From contig NAVB01000113.1 of NCBI GenBank assembly GCA_002179805.1, positions 62,001 to 126,000 of the forward strand: a DNA stretch of 64,000 nt, written 5' to 3'. Position 1 is the stretch's first letter. The number at the start of each line of letters is the position of its first letter. The notes below the pieces were generated by a model. The model was not told where the DNA came from and did no database searches. It was given only the letters and a program-made list of their open reading frames with translations. The position numbers and the translations under genes were made by a program. Of the stretch, positions 11,165 to 25,003 are shown piece by piece. Source of the DNA: Acanthamoeba lenticulata (taxonomy: Eukaryota; Discosea; Longamoebia; Acanthamoebidae).

Positions 11165-11377
11165 TTTTTTGATCTCTTCCTCAACGTGTCTGTTTTTTTG
11201 AACATAGTTTCACAAAATCTACTCTCTCTACGACTGATTTCTTCGCCTGTTGCACGATGTGATGTGGCAAAAGAAGTGGTGGTTTACTTACAACAAAAAA
11301 GCGCTGTGACCACCCACCAAACGGGGAGTGGCGATTAGGCTCTTCCCGCGACAAGCGCACAGCGCAGAGAACGGCCA

Positions 11378-12318
11378 CTAGTCGTCCTGGACGGCGTAGG
11401 CGACCATCGTGTCCACCTGGTGGATCTGGAATACGGCAAGAGTTGGCGAGAGGGGAAAAATAAAAAAAAAATTTAAAAAAAAAACCGCGTACCTTGGTGG
11501 AGAACGAGCGCAAGCGCACGACTTGTGAGTTTGCGATGTACTTGGGATCGGATTCTTCCCACGCAAGTGGCGTTGAGACCTTCTTGTCGGTGTAGACAAG
11601 CAAGTCGAAGGAACATGGGCCGTCAAGGAGCGGCAAGAAGGTCACACTGGCACAGATTTGGCGAATGATTGCCTGAATTTCGCCCATGATCTCTTTCTCA
11701 GGCTTCTCCTTCACCTCCCTGCAACCGCTAGATGTAAGGACTTGCTCATAGAGAGAGGAGAGAGAGAGAGAGGCAGAGCAGGGTGGCAGTTGTACCCAGA
11801 CTGCGGCAAATCAGTGATGATGTCGAAGACCCAGCGCTCCACAGTTTCATTGGTGTCGATGTTGGTGATTACAACTACAAGCTTCTCCACATTGCCGACC
11901 ATGAGCCATTCTGCCGAGGGGTGTGAATACGTTTACATAAACTCGCCACTACCGGGTGGGGTTTGGGCGGCTCCAACAGTTCATACCCTTCAGCTGTTTG
12001 AGAACGTTGTTGAGGTAGTTCTTGAGGCCATCTTCCTTTGTGACCAGCATACCCAGGCCATACTTCTCCACACGTGTGAAGGATTCAGGAGGATAAATGC
12101 CTCGCTGATAGAGAATGCTGTATGCAAGAACGAGGTTAATTCATAACACTGACAGGTGGTGTTCGGTGTACTGCGTACCTGTTAATGCTGTAGCCAAAGA
12201 ATTCAGCAACAATTTGGGCTGACCCCTTGATGGTGATGGCGTTCTTATTGGCCTGTGACTTTTGTTGGGCACGGGGTTAGCTCTGGCGCGAGTTAATTGC
12301 TTTGGCGCACGGTACCAT
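11378..12318 (-). CDS. MAD2: MAD2 spindle-checkpoint HORMA protein
   Basis: Six minus-strand exons (12318-12316, 12252-12179, 12117-11987, 11910-11796, 11718-11493, 11425-11378) give 198 aa with perfect phases. Exon 1 is only the ATG, followed by a GTACCG donor. The protein begins MANKNAITIKGSAQIVAEFF, which matches MAD2 orthologues. HORMA landmarks include SILYQRGIYPPESF, VEKLVVVITNIDTNETVERW, VTFLPLLDGPCSFDLL, the safety-belt WEESDPKYIANSQVVRLRSF and the C-terminal VDTMVAYAV. MAD2 binds MAD1 and CDC20 and restrains the anaphase-promoting complex until kinetochores attach. The short QDD C-terminus replaces the usual PVND-type ending. Confidence 0.96.
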
Positions 12319-12826
12319 GTTTGTAGATCTAGGGGAAGTGGGCGTTGAGATGGCGTTCGAGATTTTGCTGCTCCAGGTCGCTCTGTCTTTGTTCTTGTGT
12401 TTCGCGCCAAAAGCAAACAACGTTCAAAAATCAATTTTTTATTATAATCAGCGCTCAATTATATTGAAAAATAGAAATAACGAACTTCTTTATGCGATGA
12501 CGCTCCCCCCAGACCAAAAGGCCAGAGCCAGAAAAATGCGGACCACCCACAAACCCGCTCGCCAGCCCGACCCTGCCCGCCCACCACAACCCCAGCAGGA
12601 CCCCAGCAGCTGGTTCCTCCTCGCGCCCTTGATTCCCACAGCCCACTTTCTTGTCCTCCTCCTTGTCGCTCCCGCAGCCCTCGCATTGGACCCCTCGAGG
12701 AGGCCCTCCCATCCCGTCCAGGCCAGGCCAGTCCACTCCCGTCCAGTCCCACGTCCCGTTCCCAGCGAGTGGCCTGCTCCCTGCCCAGGCCCACGTCCCC
12801 GTCCCACCCCCCTCCCATTGCTGCGC
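12319..12826. other. intergenic: MAD2 5' flank and C-rich (+)/G-tract (-) 3' flank of the qRRM gene
   Basis: Both flanking genes are on the minus strand. The part from about 12500 to 12826 is strikingly C-rich on +, with roughly 29 runs of three or more C in about 330 bases. On the sense strand of the upstream hnRNP H/F-like gene this is a dense series of GGG tracts in its likely 3' UTR. A long Pro-rich frame on + here is a by-product of that composition, not a gene. Confidence 0.65.
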
Positions 12827-15172
12827 TCAGGCGAGGAAGAGCTCGACGTATCGCGACCCCAGATAGGCCCGGTTCTTCTCCCGCAGTGCTCGATGAGCCT
12901 CTTCTGCCTGCTTGAACGTGATCCAGGCTTCTCCTGTGCTGTATCCCGCCTGGTCCCGTCCCAGCTGAGGCCAGAAAGCACGCGCGTAGACCAAAAAAAA
13001 AACCAAGGTCAGCTGATGTGGCTCGAGACAAGGCGGAGAGAAGGGAGAAACAAAGAGAATCCTTTGGTGCGCACCTGGACTGACTCAGGAATGATGTCGA
13101 AGCCGTCAAAGAACTCAATGACTTCTCGTGGTGATGTCCTATAGGGCACACCTGTACCAACAATTAGTTTAGCGACTACAAGATGGAGGAAAGAGGAGCG
13201 ACAAGAGTGCATACCTCGAATCCGTACGGTCACGCCGCCAGCCGCACCGTCCGCGCTGGGAGGACCACCGGGCGCACCAGCGTATGGACCAGGAGCACCC
13301 TGGCCTGGAACGCCTGGTCGAGCGCCACCTCCGTTGGCAGTCGGAGCGTTCCAGCCGGCGCCGGCCGCCTGTTGCATCATCATGGCGAGCTGGGACTGGG
13401 CCGTCGGGGCACCGTGCGTGCGCGCCTGGGCCTGGGCAGCTTGCTGGCTGAGAGCCGACGTGAGCTGGAGTAGGGCGATCGTTGGATCGACGCCAGGCGT
13501 GGCGAGCGGACCCCCCATTCCCATGTTTGGCGCGGTCACTGGCATGCCTGGCTGGCCGTACGGCGCGGCCGGGTTGTAGCCCGTCGCCGGGTTGTAGGCC
13601 GCCGGCATCGCGGGGTTGTAGCCGCCTGGGTTGTAGCCCGGTGCGGCGGGGTTGTAGCCTGTCGCTGGGTTGTACCCTGTCGGCTGGGCGCTGTAGGTGG
13701 CCGGGGCGTTGTAGCCGATGGGAGGCGCGGCGTACTGTGGCGGATAGCCGTAGGGAGCGTCCGGCGCGGGGCCCGGCCCGCCCATGCCATGGTCCGGCCC
13801 TCCATAGGGGTGCTTCATGTGCGGCGGCGGGCCGCGCGGGTCAGCATAGCCTGACGGACCGCCGTGGTGGGAGTGATGCTGCTGATGGTGCTGTGGGTGG
13901 TGCGACGATTGATGGTGATGCTGTTGATGATGTCGCCCATGCGGATCGCTGGCAGCGAGCGAGAGCATGAGCTCCTGGTTCGAGGAGGCAAAGATCTCGA
14001 CGTAGCGGCTGCCCATGTGCTGACGGTTCTTGGACATGGCGTGTTCCCACTGAGCCTCGTTGTCAAACTCGGCAAAGGCATCGCCGGATGGACGACCCGA
14101 GGCCGTGAGCGTGATGTGGACCCGACGCGCGGGCATGGGCGCAAACCAATTGGCAATATCCTCTTCTGTGGCGCTGAACGGCAGGCCGCGGAGGCGTACC
14201 ACCCATTCCCCAGTCGGCCCCTCTGCCCCAGGTGGCCCTGTCGGCGGACGTTCTGCGCAGCACAATGCGGGGACGTCGACCCGGCCAGCGTGGTGAGATG
14301 ACACATCATGATGAAAGAGCGAACAAAAAACGGAGAAGAGGTGTACCGCGGTCGTAGTGGTTGCCGCGGCCGTAACCATCGCGCACATGCTGCTGGACGT
14401 CGTGCGCAGTCTGTTGGCGCCGCATCACGTTGACCAGCTCGGCCTTGTTGCTGCGGAATAGCTCGATGTAGCGCGAGCCCATCTGGTCGCGATGTCGTTG
14501 CATCGCGCGACGCGCATCTTCTTCCGAGCTAAACTGCACATAGCCCTCGCCGGTCACGCGGCCATCGTTGCCCTTGCATATGAGAACGCCGCCCTCGAGG
14601 ACGTGCACGTTGGCTTCCTCGAAGAAGCCAATGATGTCAGCCTCTGTCGCGCGGAACGGCAGGCCCCGCATGCGAACCACTGCCGCACACTTGAGGTCTT
14701 CTTCGTTTACCACGCCGGTCGAGGCGCCCGTGACCCCTCGTGCCAGCACCATCGCTTTTTCCATGTCTGACTGGGGGCACGCAAATACTTCGATGTAACG
14801 TTGGCCCATTCGTTCCTTGTCCTTAGCAAGTGCCTTGGTGAAATCCTCTTCGCTGTCAAAGTGGGCGAAAGCCTCTCCTTGAGAAGGTTGATGCAAGGCC
14901 TGGGTGAGTAACATTCAAAGTCGTTAACAGTACAAACAAAGGCATACCTGTGGGGCGACCCTGTGGTGTGACTGCAAGAAGAACGGAGGGCAGGCCGTCT
15001 TTTCCATCAGGAGCAAACGTGGAGCCCTGGAAAAAGCCTCTGATGTCCTCTTCGGTAGCTTGCCAGGGGAGGCCTCGCAACCGCACAACAAATTCACTAG
15101 TGCCCCCACTAATGATGGCAAAAATGGCGTTAGAGAGAGGTAACTGCGACAAACAGCGCCCACGTACCTCAT
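12827..15172 (-). CDS. hnRNP H/F/GRSF/ESRP-like protein with four quasi-RRMs
   Basis: Six exons (15172-15168, 15108-14948, 14877-14347, 14252-13215, 13151-13075, 12964-12827) give 649 aa. Four quasi-RRMs are visible: [48 protein letters not shown] and [17 protein letters not shown]. Each ends in the family signature for residues that contact G-tracts ([32 protein letters not shown]). Between qRRM3 and qRRM4 lie a His/Gln-rich stretch and a Tyr/Pro low-complexity domain with several GYNPA repeats. Members regulate splicing and polyadenylation by binding GGG runs. The first coding exon is ATGAG, directly followed by a GTACGT donor. Architecture is certain; orthology to a named animal gene is not. 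Confidence 0.9.
13560..13735 (-). repeat. coding GYNPA-type tandem repeats
   Basis: On the minus strand a 21-27 base unit encodes repeated [18 protein letters not shown] segments, about eight GY/AYN-P occurrences, forming a Tyr-rich prion-like linker in the qRRM protein. Confidence 0.75.
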
Positions 15173-15419
15173 GGCAATCCACTCCACAAATAGAATTAGC
15201 CCTGAACTTGCTAATCTGGAGGCAATTTTTTGTAGTTTATTCTCCAAAGAATTTGTGTTTCCTCACTGTTTCCTGCCGGACTTTAGTGAGGGAAGCGCAG
15301 TTTGTTCGAGGAAGCCAGCCCTCCGAGCAGTTTGCCGCCAAGCAAAGCCATCGTGCGCATCTGATCTCGCATCGTTCATCTGCCCTTCGCGTCTTTTCCT
15401 CTTGCACTGCCTCTGCACA

Positions 15420-17136
15420 ATGGCTGCCAGGAACTTCTCTCGTCTCGGATCTTTCTCCTCCCAGATCGCCGCTCCGGCCCGCCTCACTCTTCCCCTTCGA
15501 TCGCGAGCTGATCTCTTTGGTTCCCGCACTCTCCCCTCTGGTACATTTGGCCTCCTACGAGGAAGTGGCCCTGATGCTTTTCACTTATTCGCGTTTTCAT
15601 TGTTCAATTTTAACAGCCTTTGCCGGAGCTCAGTCGTACTCGACCTACCGCGCTAAGCCTCACTTCAACATTTGCACCATCGGTCACGTCGATCACGGTA
15701 AGACCACCCTGACTGCCGCCATCACCAAGGTGCTTGCCAACAGCGGTCTTGCTCAGTTCCGCGATTACCAGTCCATCGACAAGGTATATCACACACTACT
15801 CTGTTACACTCAGCACCAAAAAATGCAACTCATAATATTTTTTTTTTGTATGCATTTGCGACACAGGCCCCGGAGGAAATTCGCAGGGGTATCACCATCA
15901 ATGCCTCGCACGTCGAGTACGAGACCGACAAGAGGCACTACGGCCACGTCGACAACCCTGGCCACGCTGAGTTCATTAAGAACATGATTACGGGTACGCG
16001 GCTTTATTCCTGATGTGATTCTTCTTTTTCTTTTGTGCAGTCTCCCAAATTCGCATCTTACCTGCTCCCTCTTTTTGCATCCAGGTACTTCCCTTACGGA
16101 CGGTGCCATTCTCGTGGTGGACTGCTCGACCGGTCCTATGCCGCAGACCCGTGAGCACATCCTGCTCGCCAGGCAGGTCGGCGTCAAGAACATCGTCGTG
16201 TGGCTCAACAAGTGCGACCTCATTCCCGACAAGGAGCTCCAGGACATGGTGGCCATGGAGATCCGCGAGGAGTTGACCCGATACGAGTACAACGGCGATG
16301 CCACGCCCATCATCCACGGCTCCGCCCTCGAGGCCATCGAGCTCAAGGATACCGAGTACGGCATTCAGGCCATGAGGAAGCTCCTGGAGAAGGTCGACGA
16401 GCTTCCCCAGCCCGAGCGACAGACCGACAAACCCTTCCTGATGGCTATTGAGGCTCTCTACACAATCTCTGGTCGTGGCACCGTCGCTACTGGTAAACGT
16501 CTTACCCCATCTGCCCCATGCCCCGCTGCGTTGCTCTGTCGGCGTACATCCGTAGCAGTTTTTCTGACCTTTGGTGTGGCGCGCTCTGTACATTTTAAAG
16601 GTGTCGTTGAACAGGGTAAGGTCAAGATCGGCGATGAAGTCGAGGTCCTGGGCATGCACGAGGATGCGAAGAAGATCAAGGGTGTGGTCACCGGTATTGA
16701 GACCTTCCACAAGCAGATGGAGGAGGGCTACGCTGGCGACAGCATCGGTCTCCTGCTGCGCGGTCCCAACAGGGACGACCTCAAGCGCGGTCAGGTCGTC
16801 GGCAAGCCCGGCACCCTGTCGGCCCACAAGAAGTTCGACGCCAACGTGTACGTGCTCACCAAGGAGGAGGGCGGTCGCCACACTCCGTTCGGCGCCGGCT
16901 ACGCTCCTCAGATGTTCTTCCGTACGGCCAACGTCACTGGCAAGGCGCTTATGGAGAGTGATAAGGTTGCCGTGCCCGGTGAGACCATGAACATCACCTT
17001 CGAGACCATTTGGCCCATGCCCGTGTCTGAGGGTCTCAAGTTCTCCTGCCGCGAGGGTGGCATGACTGTCGCCGCCGGCGTCATCACCAAGGTCCACCCG
17101 ATGGAGGAGGAGGGCAAGAAGAAGAAGGGCAAGTAA
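15420..17136 (+). CDS. TUFM: Mitochondrial elongation factor Tu
   Basis: Five exons (15420-15540, 15617-15783, 15867-15993, 16085-16492, 16601-17136) join in phase to 452 aa. The N-terminus ([20 protein letters not shown]...) is Ser/Arg-rich and lacks acids, as expected of a mitochondrial targeting peptide. GTPase motifs are GHVDHGKTT (G1), [15 protein letters not shown] (switch I), NKCD (G4) and GSALEA (G5). The G3 box reads DNPGHAEF instead of the common DCPGHADY. Domain II and III markers include [33 protein letters not shown] and GMTVAAGVI. The C-terminus ends in an added Lys-rich tail ([10 protein letters not shown]). The factor delivers aminoacyl-tRNA to the mitochondrial ribosome. Confidence 0.95.
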
Positions 17137-17721
17137 GCAAGCGCCCCGCACCAACAACAAGCTGGAGAGTCTCATAGGGGAAATACACCAAAAGAAAGTG
17201 TTTTCACACACAGCTTATTTACAGCGCCTCGTGTGACCACTACCTTCTCCCTTATTGTTTTCCGAGTATGTGCTGTGCACGGGGAAGCCTCCCGTGCTCC
17301 ACCAGCACGCTCCCCAAGATACCGCACAAGCGGTTGGTCGCAGTGCGGCTGCCGTAGCCGACCGTGTTCGGGCCTAACTGGTCACAATTTCTGGCCTGTG
17401 CTGGGCGCAGAGAGTGGGCCCAAACGCGGGAACTCCGTTCCTTGCGGGTCAAAAAAAAAAAGGAGGGCGTAACGGGCAGCCGTTTTCTTCTCGTGGCCAC
17501 CGCTCCTTGCTGGCCTGCTGAACAGTCGGCTCTGAGGCTGCGCATACCCATCGCTCCCATCTGTCATACGGATTTGGCGCATTTTCCATCTCTCTCATTT
17601 TTCCCTACTCCTCGGCAAGTTGTTCGTGTTTGAGCACCACTCTAATCGACCACGAATCCTACCGAAGCCAAAACTGCCCTCATTACAGCCTCCTGCACGA
17701 TCAGCAAACCATTGAACAAAA
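17137..17721. other. intergenic: EF-Tu 3' UTR and MARK kinase 5' region
   Basis: About 585 bases without a supported gene. It contains an A10 run at about 17452-17461 and mixed-composition sequence. Short overlapping frames on both strands show no recognisable domain. No tRNA-like fold or TATA box was evident by eye. Confidence 0.55.
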
Positions 17722-20597
<2,876 letters not shown>

Positions 20598-21270
20598 GCC
20601 TCCACGACTTCCCCGTGTAGCTGCCACGCACGGCGCCCGGTTCCAGTTCCGTCTGCTCTCTTTTGACTTCGTGGCGCGCTCTCCGTGTAAATAATCTCGG
20701 GTGGTGTGGATGGATTGTCTGTGTATGGTGTGCCTTTCTCTTTCTGTATCTGTCGGCTCCCTTGTATTTATTCATCTCAAAGTTGTTGTTGTTGTTGTAC
20801 ACAATAATGATTCCTCGTCCTGTTGCTCTCTTTTTTCTCTGGCCCAACACCAACCGTTGCGCGTTTGGCGTAAAACACTCTTTTGTATGTGAGGGATCTC
20901 CTTCACGAAGAGACGGTGATTGCGCCGCACCTCTCTGCGCGGCGAGTGCAGGATCACCGGGGCAAGGTCCAAGTCGACAGAAAGGTGTGTCGCCCCAAAA
21001 AAATTACCCCTGGCCGCTGTCGGGAGGCAACGCCACAACCCCCAAGACCAGACCTTCTATTGCTTGTCTCTCCGTCCGTCGCCTCCTGTTGCCGACGTCC
21101 TTCCTCACGAGGGCCTTCCTTTCTGCCTCTTTCAGTACGGTTCCTTTCTTCGTGTGGCGCAAGTTTTCTTGGCCATGCAATTTATGGGCATCGCACATGT
21201 GGGCTGATCATCAACGCCCCCCCCCCCTTTCAGCCCCGTCAACCCAAGGTAACTGGTAGCTCATAGCAAA
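20598..21270. other. intergenic: MARK 3' UTR and GCK-III kinase 5' region
   Basis: About 670 bases without a supported gene. It holds a T-rich 3' flank with a GTTGTTGTTGTTGT microsatellite near 20781-20796, a run of C at about 21217-21229 and pyrimidine-rich sequence before the next start. Frames here lack domains. Confidence 0.55.
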
Positions 21271-23135
21271 ATGGTATGCGACCGCGCTACATTGTTATGC
21301 TTGCCCGCAAGCCTTGCCTGCTCACGCTGCTCTCTGCATGCGTCATTGCTAGCAGGGCAGTCACGCCGATCCCGAAGAACTCTACGAGAAGCAGGAGAGG
21401 ATCGGAAAGGGTTCCTTTGGTGAAGTCTACAAAGGGTGCGTGCTCTTGCAAGTGTTTGCGTCATAGAAAAAGCGCATTGGCTGATATGGTCTTTCAATTT
21501 TTTACCTTCAGCGTCGATAAGAAGACAAAGAAAGCCGTCGCCATCAAAATCATTGATCTGGAAGATGCGGAGGATGAAATTGAAGACATCCAGCAAGAAA
21601 TTGCCGTGCTTTCACAATGTGAGAGCTCTCATGTGACCCGCTACTTCGGCTCCTACCTCAAAGATACAAAACTATGGATTATTATGGAGTTCCTTGCTGG
21701 CGGCTCTGTGCTGGATCTGGTGCTCCCCCCCCCCCCTCAGCTCATTCCTCATTCCCAAAGGTCTGCGTCTGACAAAAAGCGTCAACTCTACCAATAATAG
21801 ATGAAGCCTGGTCCCATGGACGAAGCCTATATCGCCATTATCACCAGGGAGCTGCTCAAGGGTCTGGAGTACCTGCACAAGGAGGGCAAGATCCACCGTG
21901 ACATCAAAGGTATGTTTGCTGTCATTGATTTTCAGGTACACACAGCATACCATGATCGCTAACGCCACGTTTTGTCATTGCTCATGAAATGTACAGCTGC
22001 GAACATCCTCCTCTCGGGAACGGGGTCGGTGAAGCTGGCCGACTTTGGCGTGGCTGGTCAGCTGACGGACCAGATGACGAAGCGCAACACGTTTGTCGGG
22101 ACACCGTTCTGGATGGCGCCGGAAGTCATCAAGCAGGCCGGCTACGACTCCAAGGCCGACATCTGGTCGCTGGGCATCACGGCCATCGAGATGGCCAAGG
22201 GCGAGCCGCCCTACGCCGACTTGCACCCGATGCGCGTGCTCTTCCTCATCCCCAAGAACGGCCCGCCCACGCTCGAGGGCAACTTCAGCAAGAAGTTCAA
22301 GGACTTTGTGGCCCAGTGCCTCAAGAAGGACCCTAACGAGCGACCCACTGCCAAGGAGCTCCTCAAGCACCCATTCGTCAAGGGGGCCAAGAAGACTGGT
22401 TCCCTCGTCGACCTCATTGAACGGCGCAAGAAGTGGCAGCAGGCGATGGGACACGCCGACTCGGACGACGACGATGACGATCACCGTTCCGACAACGAGT
22501 AATTACTCCCCATCCCCCCCCAACCCTCTGTTCCCTTGTCAGTGGTTGCCGGTGCTGATGTCCTTTCGTTGCTTCACCTCTCTCTCTCTCTCTCTCTCCA
22601 ACAGCGGCCAGGACGTGGATGAGTGGGACTTTAGTTCTGATGACGAAAAGCCAGCGGCCAAGCCAAAGGAAAAGGCTCCGACGCGCACTAGCAGCGGGGA
22701 CTCGAAGAAGAACGGCGACGATTCGGCCAAGAGCACTTCGTCGTCGGAATCGAAAACCAAGCGGGACAAGGGTTCCTCGTACGGGCTCCTCATTCCCCCC
22801 CCCCCGGCCATGTCCTCACTTAGCTCATGCCCCTTTTTTTGCTCTCTCTACTTTCGCTGCGGTACAGGGGCCGGGACAAGGAGAGCAAGTCGGAAAAGAG
22901 CGGGGAGAAGGCAGTCGCGCCGGCGCCTACGGCGGCCAGCGGTGGCAACACCCGGCCATCGGCGCTCACGTCGGTCATCTACCCGGTGCTGTCGAAGCTG
23001 CTCAAGACCACCTCCGACGAGGCCGTCATCTCGTCGTTGGCGCAGCTCAAGATCGCCTTTGACAACGCCGAGAAGGCGCAGCCGGGCATCACCCACACGA
23101 TGATCGCACAGATCATCGAGACCCTTAAGCGCTAA
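21271..23135 (+). CDS. GCK-III/Mst-family Ste20 kinase (severin-kinase-like)
   Basis: Seven exons (21271-21273, 21356-21435, 21512-21719, 21801-21909, 21997-22498, 22605-22778, 22868-23135) give 447 aa. Exon 1 is only ATG, followed by GTATGC. The kinase domain starts near the N-terminus ([20 protein letters not shown]). It has [20 protein letters not shown], catalytic [19 protein letters not shown] and T-loop [16 protein letters not shown], then the GCK-III extension [13 protein letters not shown]. An acidic [10 protein letters not shown] region and a C-terminal helical part ([17 protein letters not shown]) complete it. In this family the C-terminus dimerises with CCM3/PDCD10-type partners. 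The frame-5 stop at 22500 is avoided because the donor GA|GTAATT sits inside GAG-TAA. Confidence 0.93.
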
Positions 23136-23865
23136 AGGGTCCCTCGGGTCCTCGGCACCGTTCGAGGACTCTTGTTTCTCTACTCCCCCCCTGATCTTCG
23201 TTCCGCGCTATCTTCGTCGCCTTCTTGCGACCGCTTGCTCGCTTCTCTTCTTGCCTCCTTTCTCTTTCCCTCTTCTACCACGGCGCCCGCGGCCACCGTC
23301 CTCCGCCTTCCCGCACACATATAGAGAGAGGAACACACGAACGCCACACCATCGATCAGCATCTCTTCCGCACCCGCGTCGTTGCCCCTCCAAGCTGCCG
23401 ATGCGCCTCTCCTCCACCACCCCTCTTCGTTTCCCTCCAGCACGCGCAGGGCCCTGCACCGCGCAGAGTCGTGTTTTCTTCTTCCCTTCCCCTATCTTCT
23501 CGCATCTGCCCGCGCTCGGTTGGCCGTCGTGGCGCGTGTGTGCGTGGTGCCGACCGTTCCTGGCCTCTCGTGTGTTGTGTTTTGCTGTAAATTTATGCTT
23601 CTCTGCCATGTATCACCCCAGAACATACTTTACGCCCTGTGCCTTTTCCTCTTGCGCAAGAGTTGGGGTGAAGTAGTGAAGAAGGGGAGACCCACAAAAA
23701 AAAAAAAAGAGAGAACGGTTCATGTGTTGAGCAAGAGAAGGCGGAGGAAGGGGATTGTATTTACAAAGCCCGAAGGGAAGGCCAAGACGGCATGAAGAGA
23801 AAGCTCCCCTCCTCTTTTCGGTAGAAACGGTGCAGTAGGCGCGGCGAGGCAGGGCGGTATCACGC
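23136..23865. other. convergent intergenic region: kinase and Atg8 3' UTRs
   Basis: About 730 bases between convergent stops. The left part is extremely pyrimidine-rich on the + strand (CT-rich to about 23520). An A13 run lies at about 23697-23709. No gene is supported, and the Arg/Ser/Pro-rich frames are composition artefacts. Confidence 0.55.
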
Positions 23866-24449
<584 letters not shown>

Positions 24450-25003
24450 TATGGTGCAAGTTGGTTTTGGATGCTTCTATCTATCTATCAACCTCTCGCC
24501 TGGGTATTGCGGTTTGTACAAATGTCGCGTTTTGCTGGGGAGTGCAGGGGACAATGTTTTCGGCTGAAGTTTCCTGGCCCGACGCCTTCACCGATTTGGC
24601 TGTTAAGGTGGCGATCGCCCGACCGAGAAACCAAGGAGAAAGTAAGGGAAAGGGCGACAGCGCAAACACATGCTCGCGTGTGGTGCTTGCCCGCGGTAGT
24701 TGTCGCGACGCACGGGCCATAAACACACGCTCGCTGTGTGTTCGCAAGTGGACACCAGCACAAGCTCGCGTGTGGTGCTGTGTGTTCGCAAGTGGACACC
24801 AGCACAAACAAATGGCCCGGTAAGGAAAATTAAACAATGCGTCGACAGTAAAGACGCGTCCTTTGCTGGAACTGGCACGCACCAGCCACCTAAGGAAGGG
24901 AGTGGCGAGGCTTCAAGTTCGTGGCACTTCAAGAAGTCCTTTTTTGCGCTGTTATTTATTCCTTGTTTTCTTTTTTTTCTTTCGGAGACCTCCAAGGGAG
25001 GAG
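24450..25003. other. divergent intergenic region, Atg8 and DOCK gene
   Basis: About 550 bases separate the divergent starts. It contains CTATCTATCTATCA at about 24478-24491 and a duplicated 30-base element (see repeat). No gene is supported. Confidence 0.55.
24734..24807 (+). repeat. two direct copies of a 30-base element
   Basis: CTGTGTGTTCGCAAGTGGAC... occurs at 24734-24763 and again at 24778-24807, identical over 30 bases. The 14-base interval (GCTCGCGTGTGGTG) is itself similar to sequence at about 24671-24685, suggesting a decayed longer tandem array. Confidence 0.75.

Noticed and set aside
12302..13144. 280-codon + strand frame (Pro/Arg-rich)
   Set aside because: It overlaps the MAD2 start exon and the last exons of the qRRM gene on the other strand. 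Its composition follows from C-rich DNA, and it has no recognisable domain.
17137..17721. Possible small RNA gene in the EF-Tu/MARK intergenic region
   Set aside because: I found no convincing tRNA arms, snRNA motif or Pol III boxes by eye. Without a covariance search no call is justified.
22500..22502. TAA as the end of the GCK-III kinase gene
   Set aside because: The TAA is part of the donor GA|GTAATT. The downstream exons ([10 protein letters not shown] and the C-terminal helical region) are family-typical and in phase, so full-length splicing is preferred.
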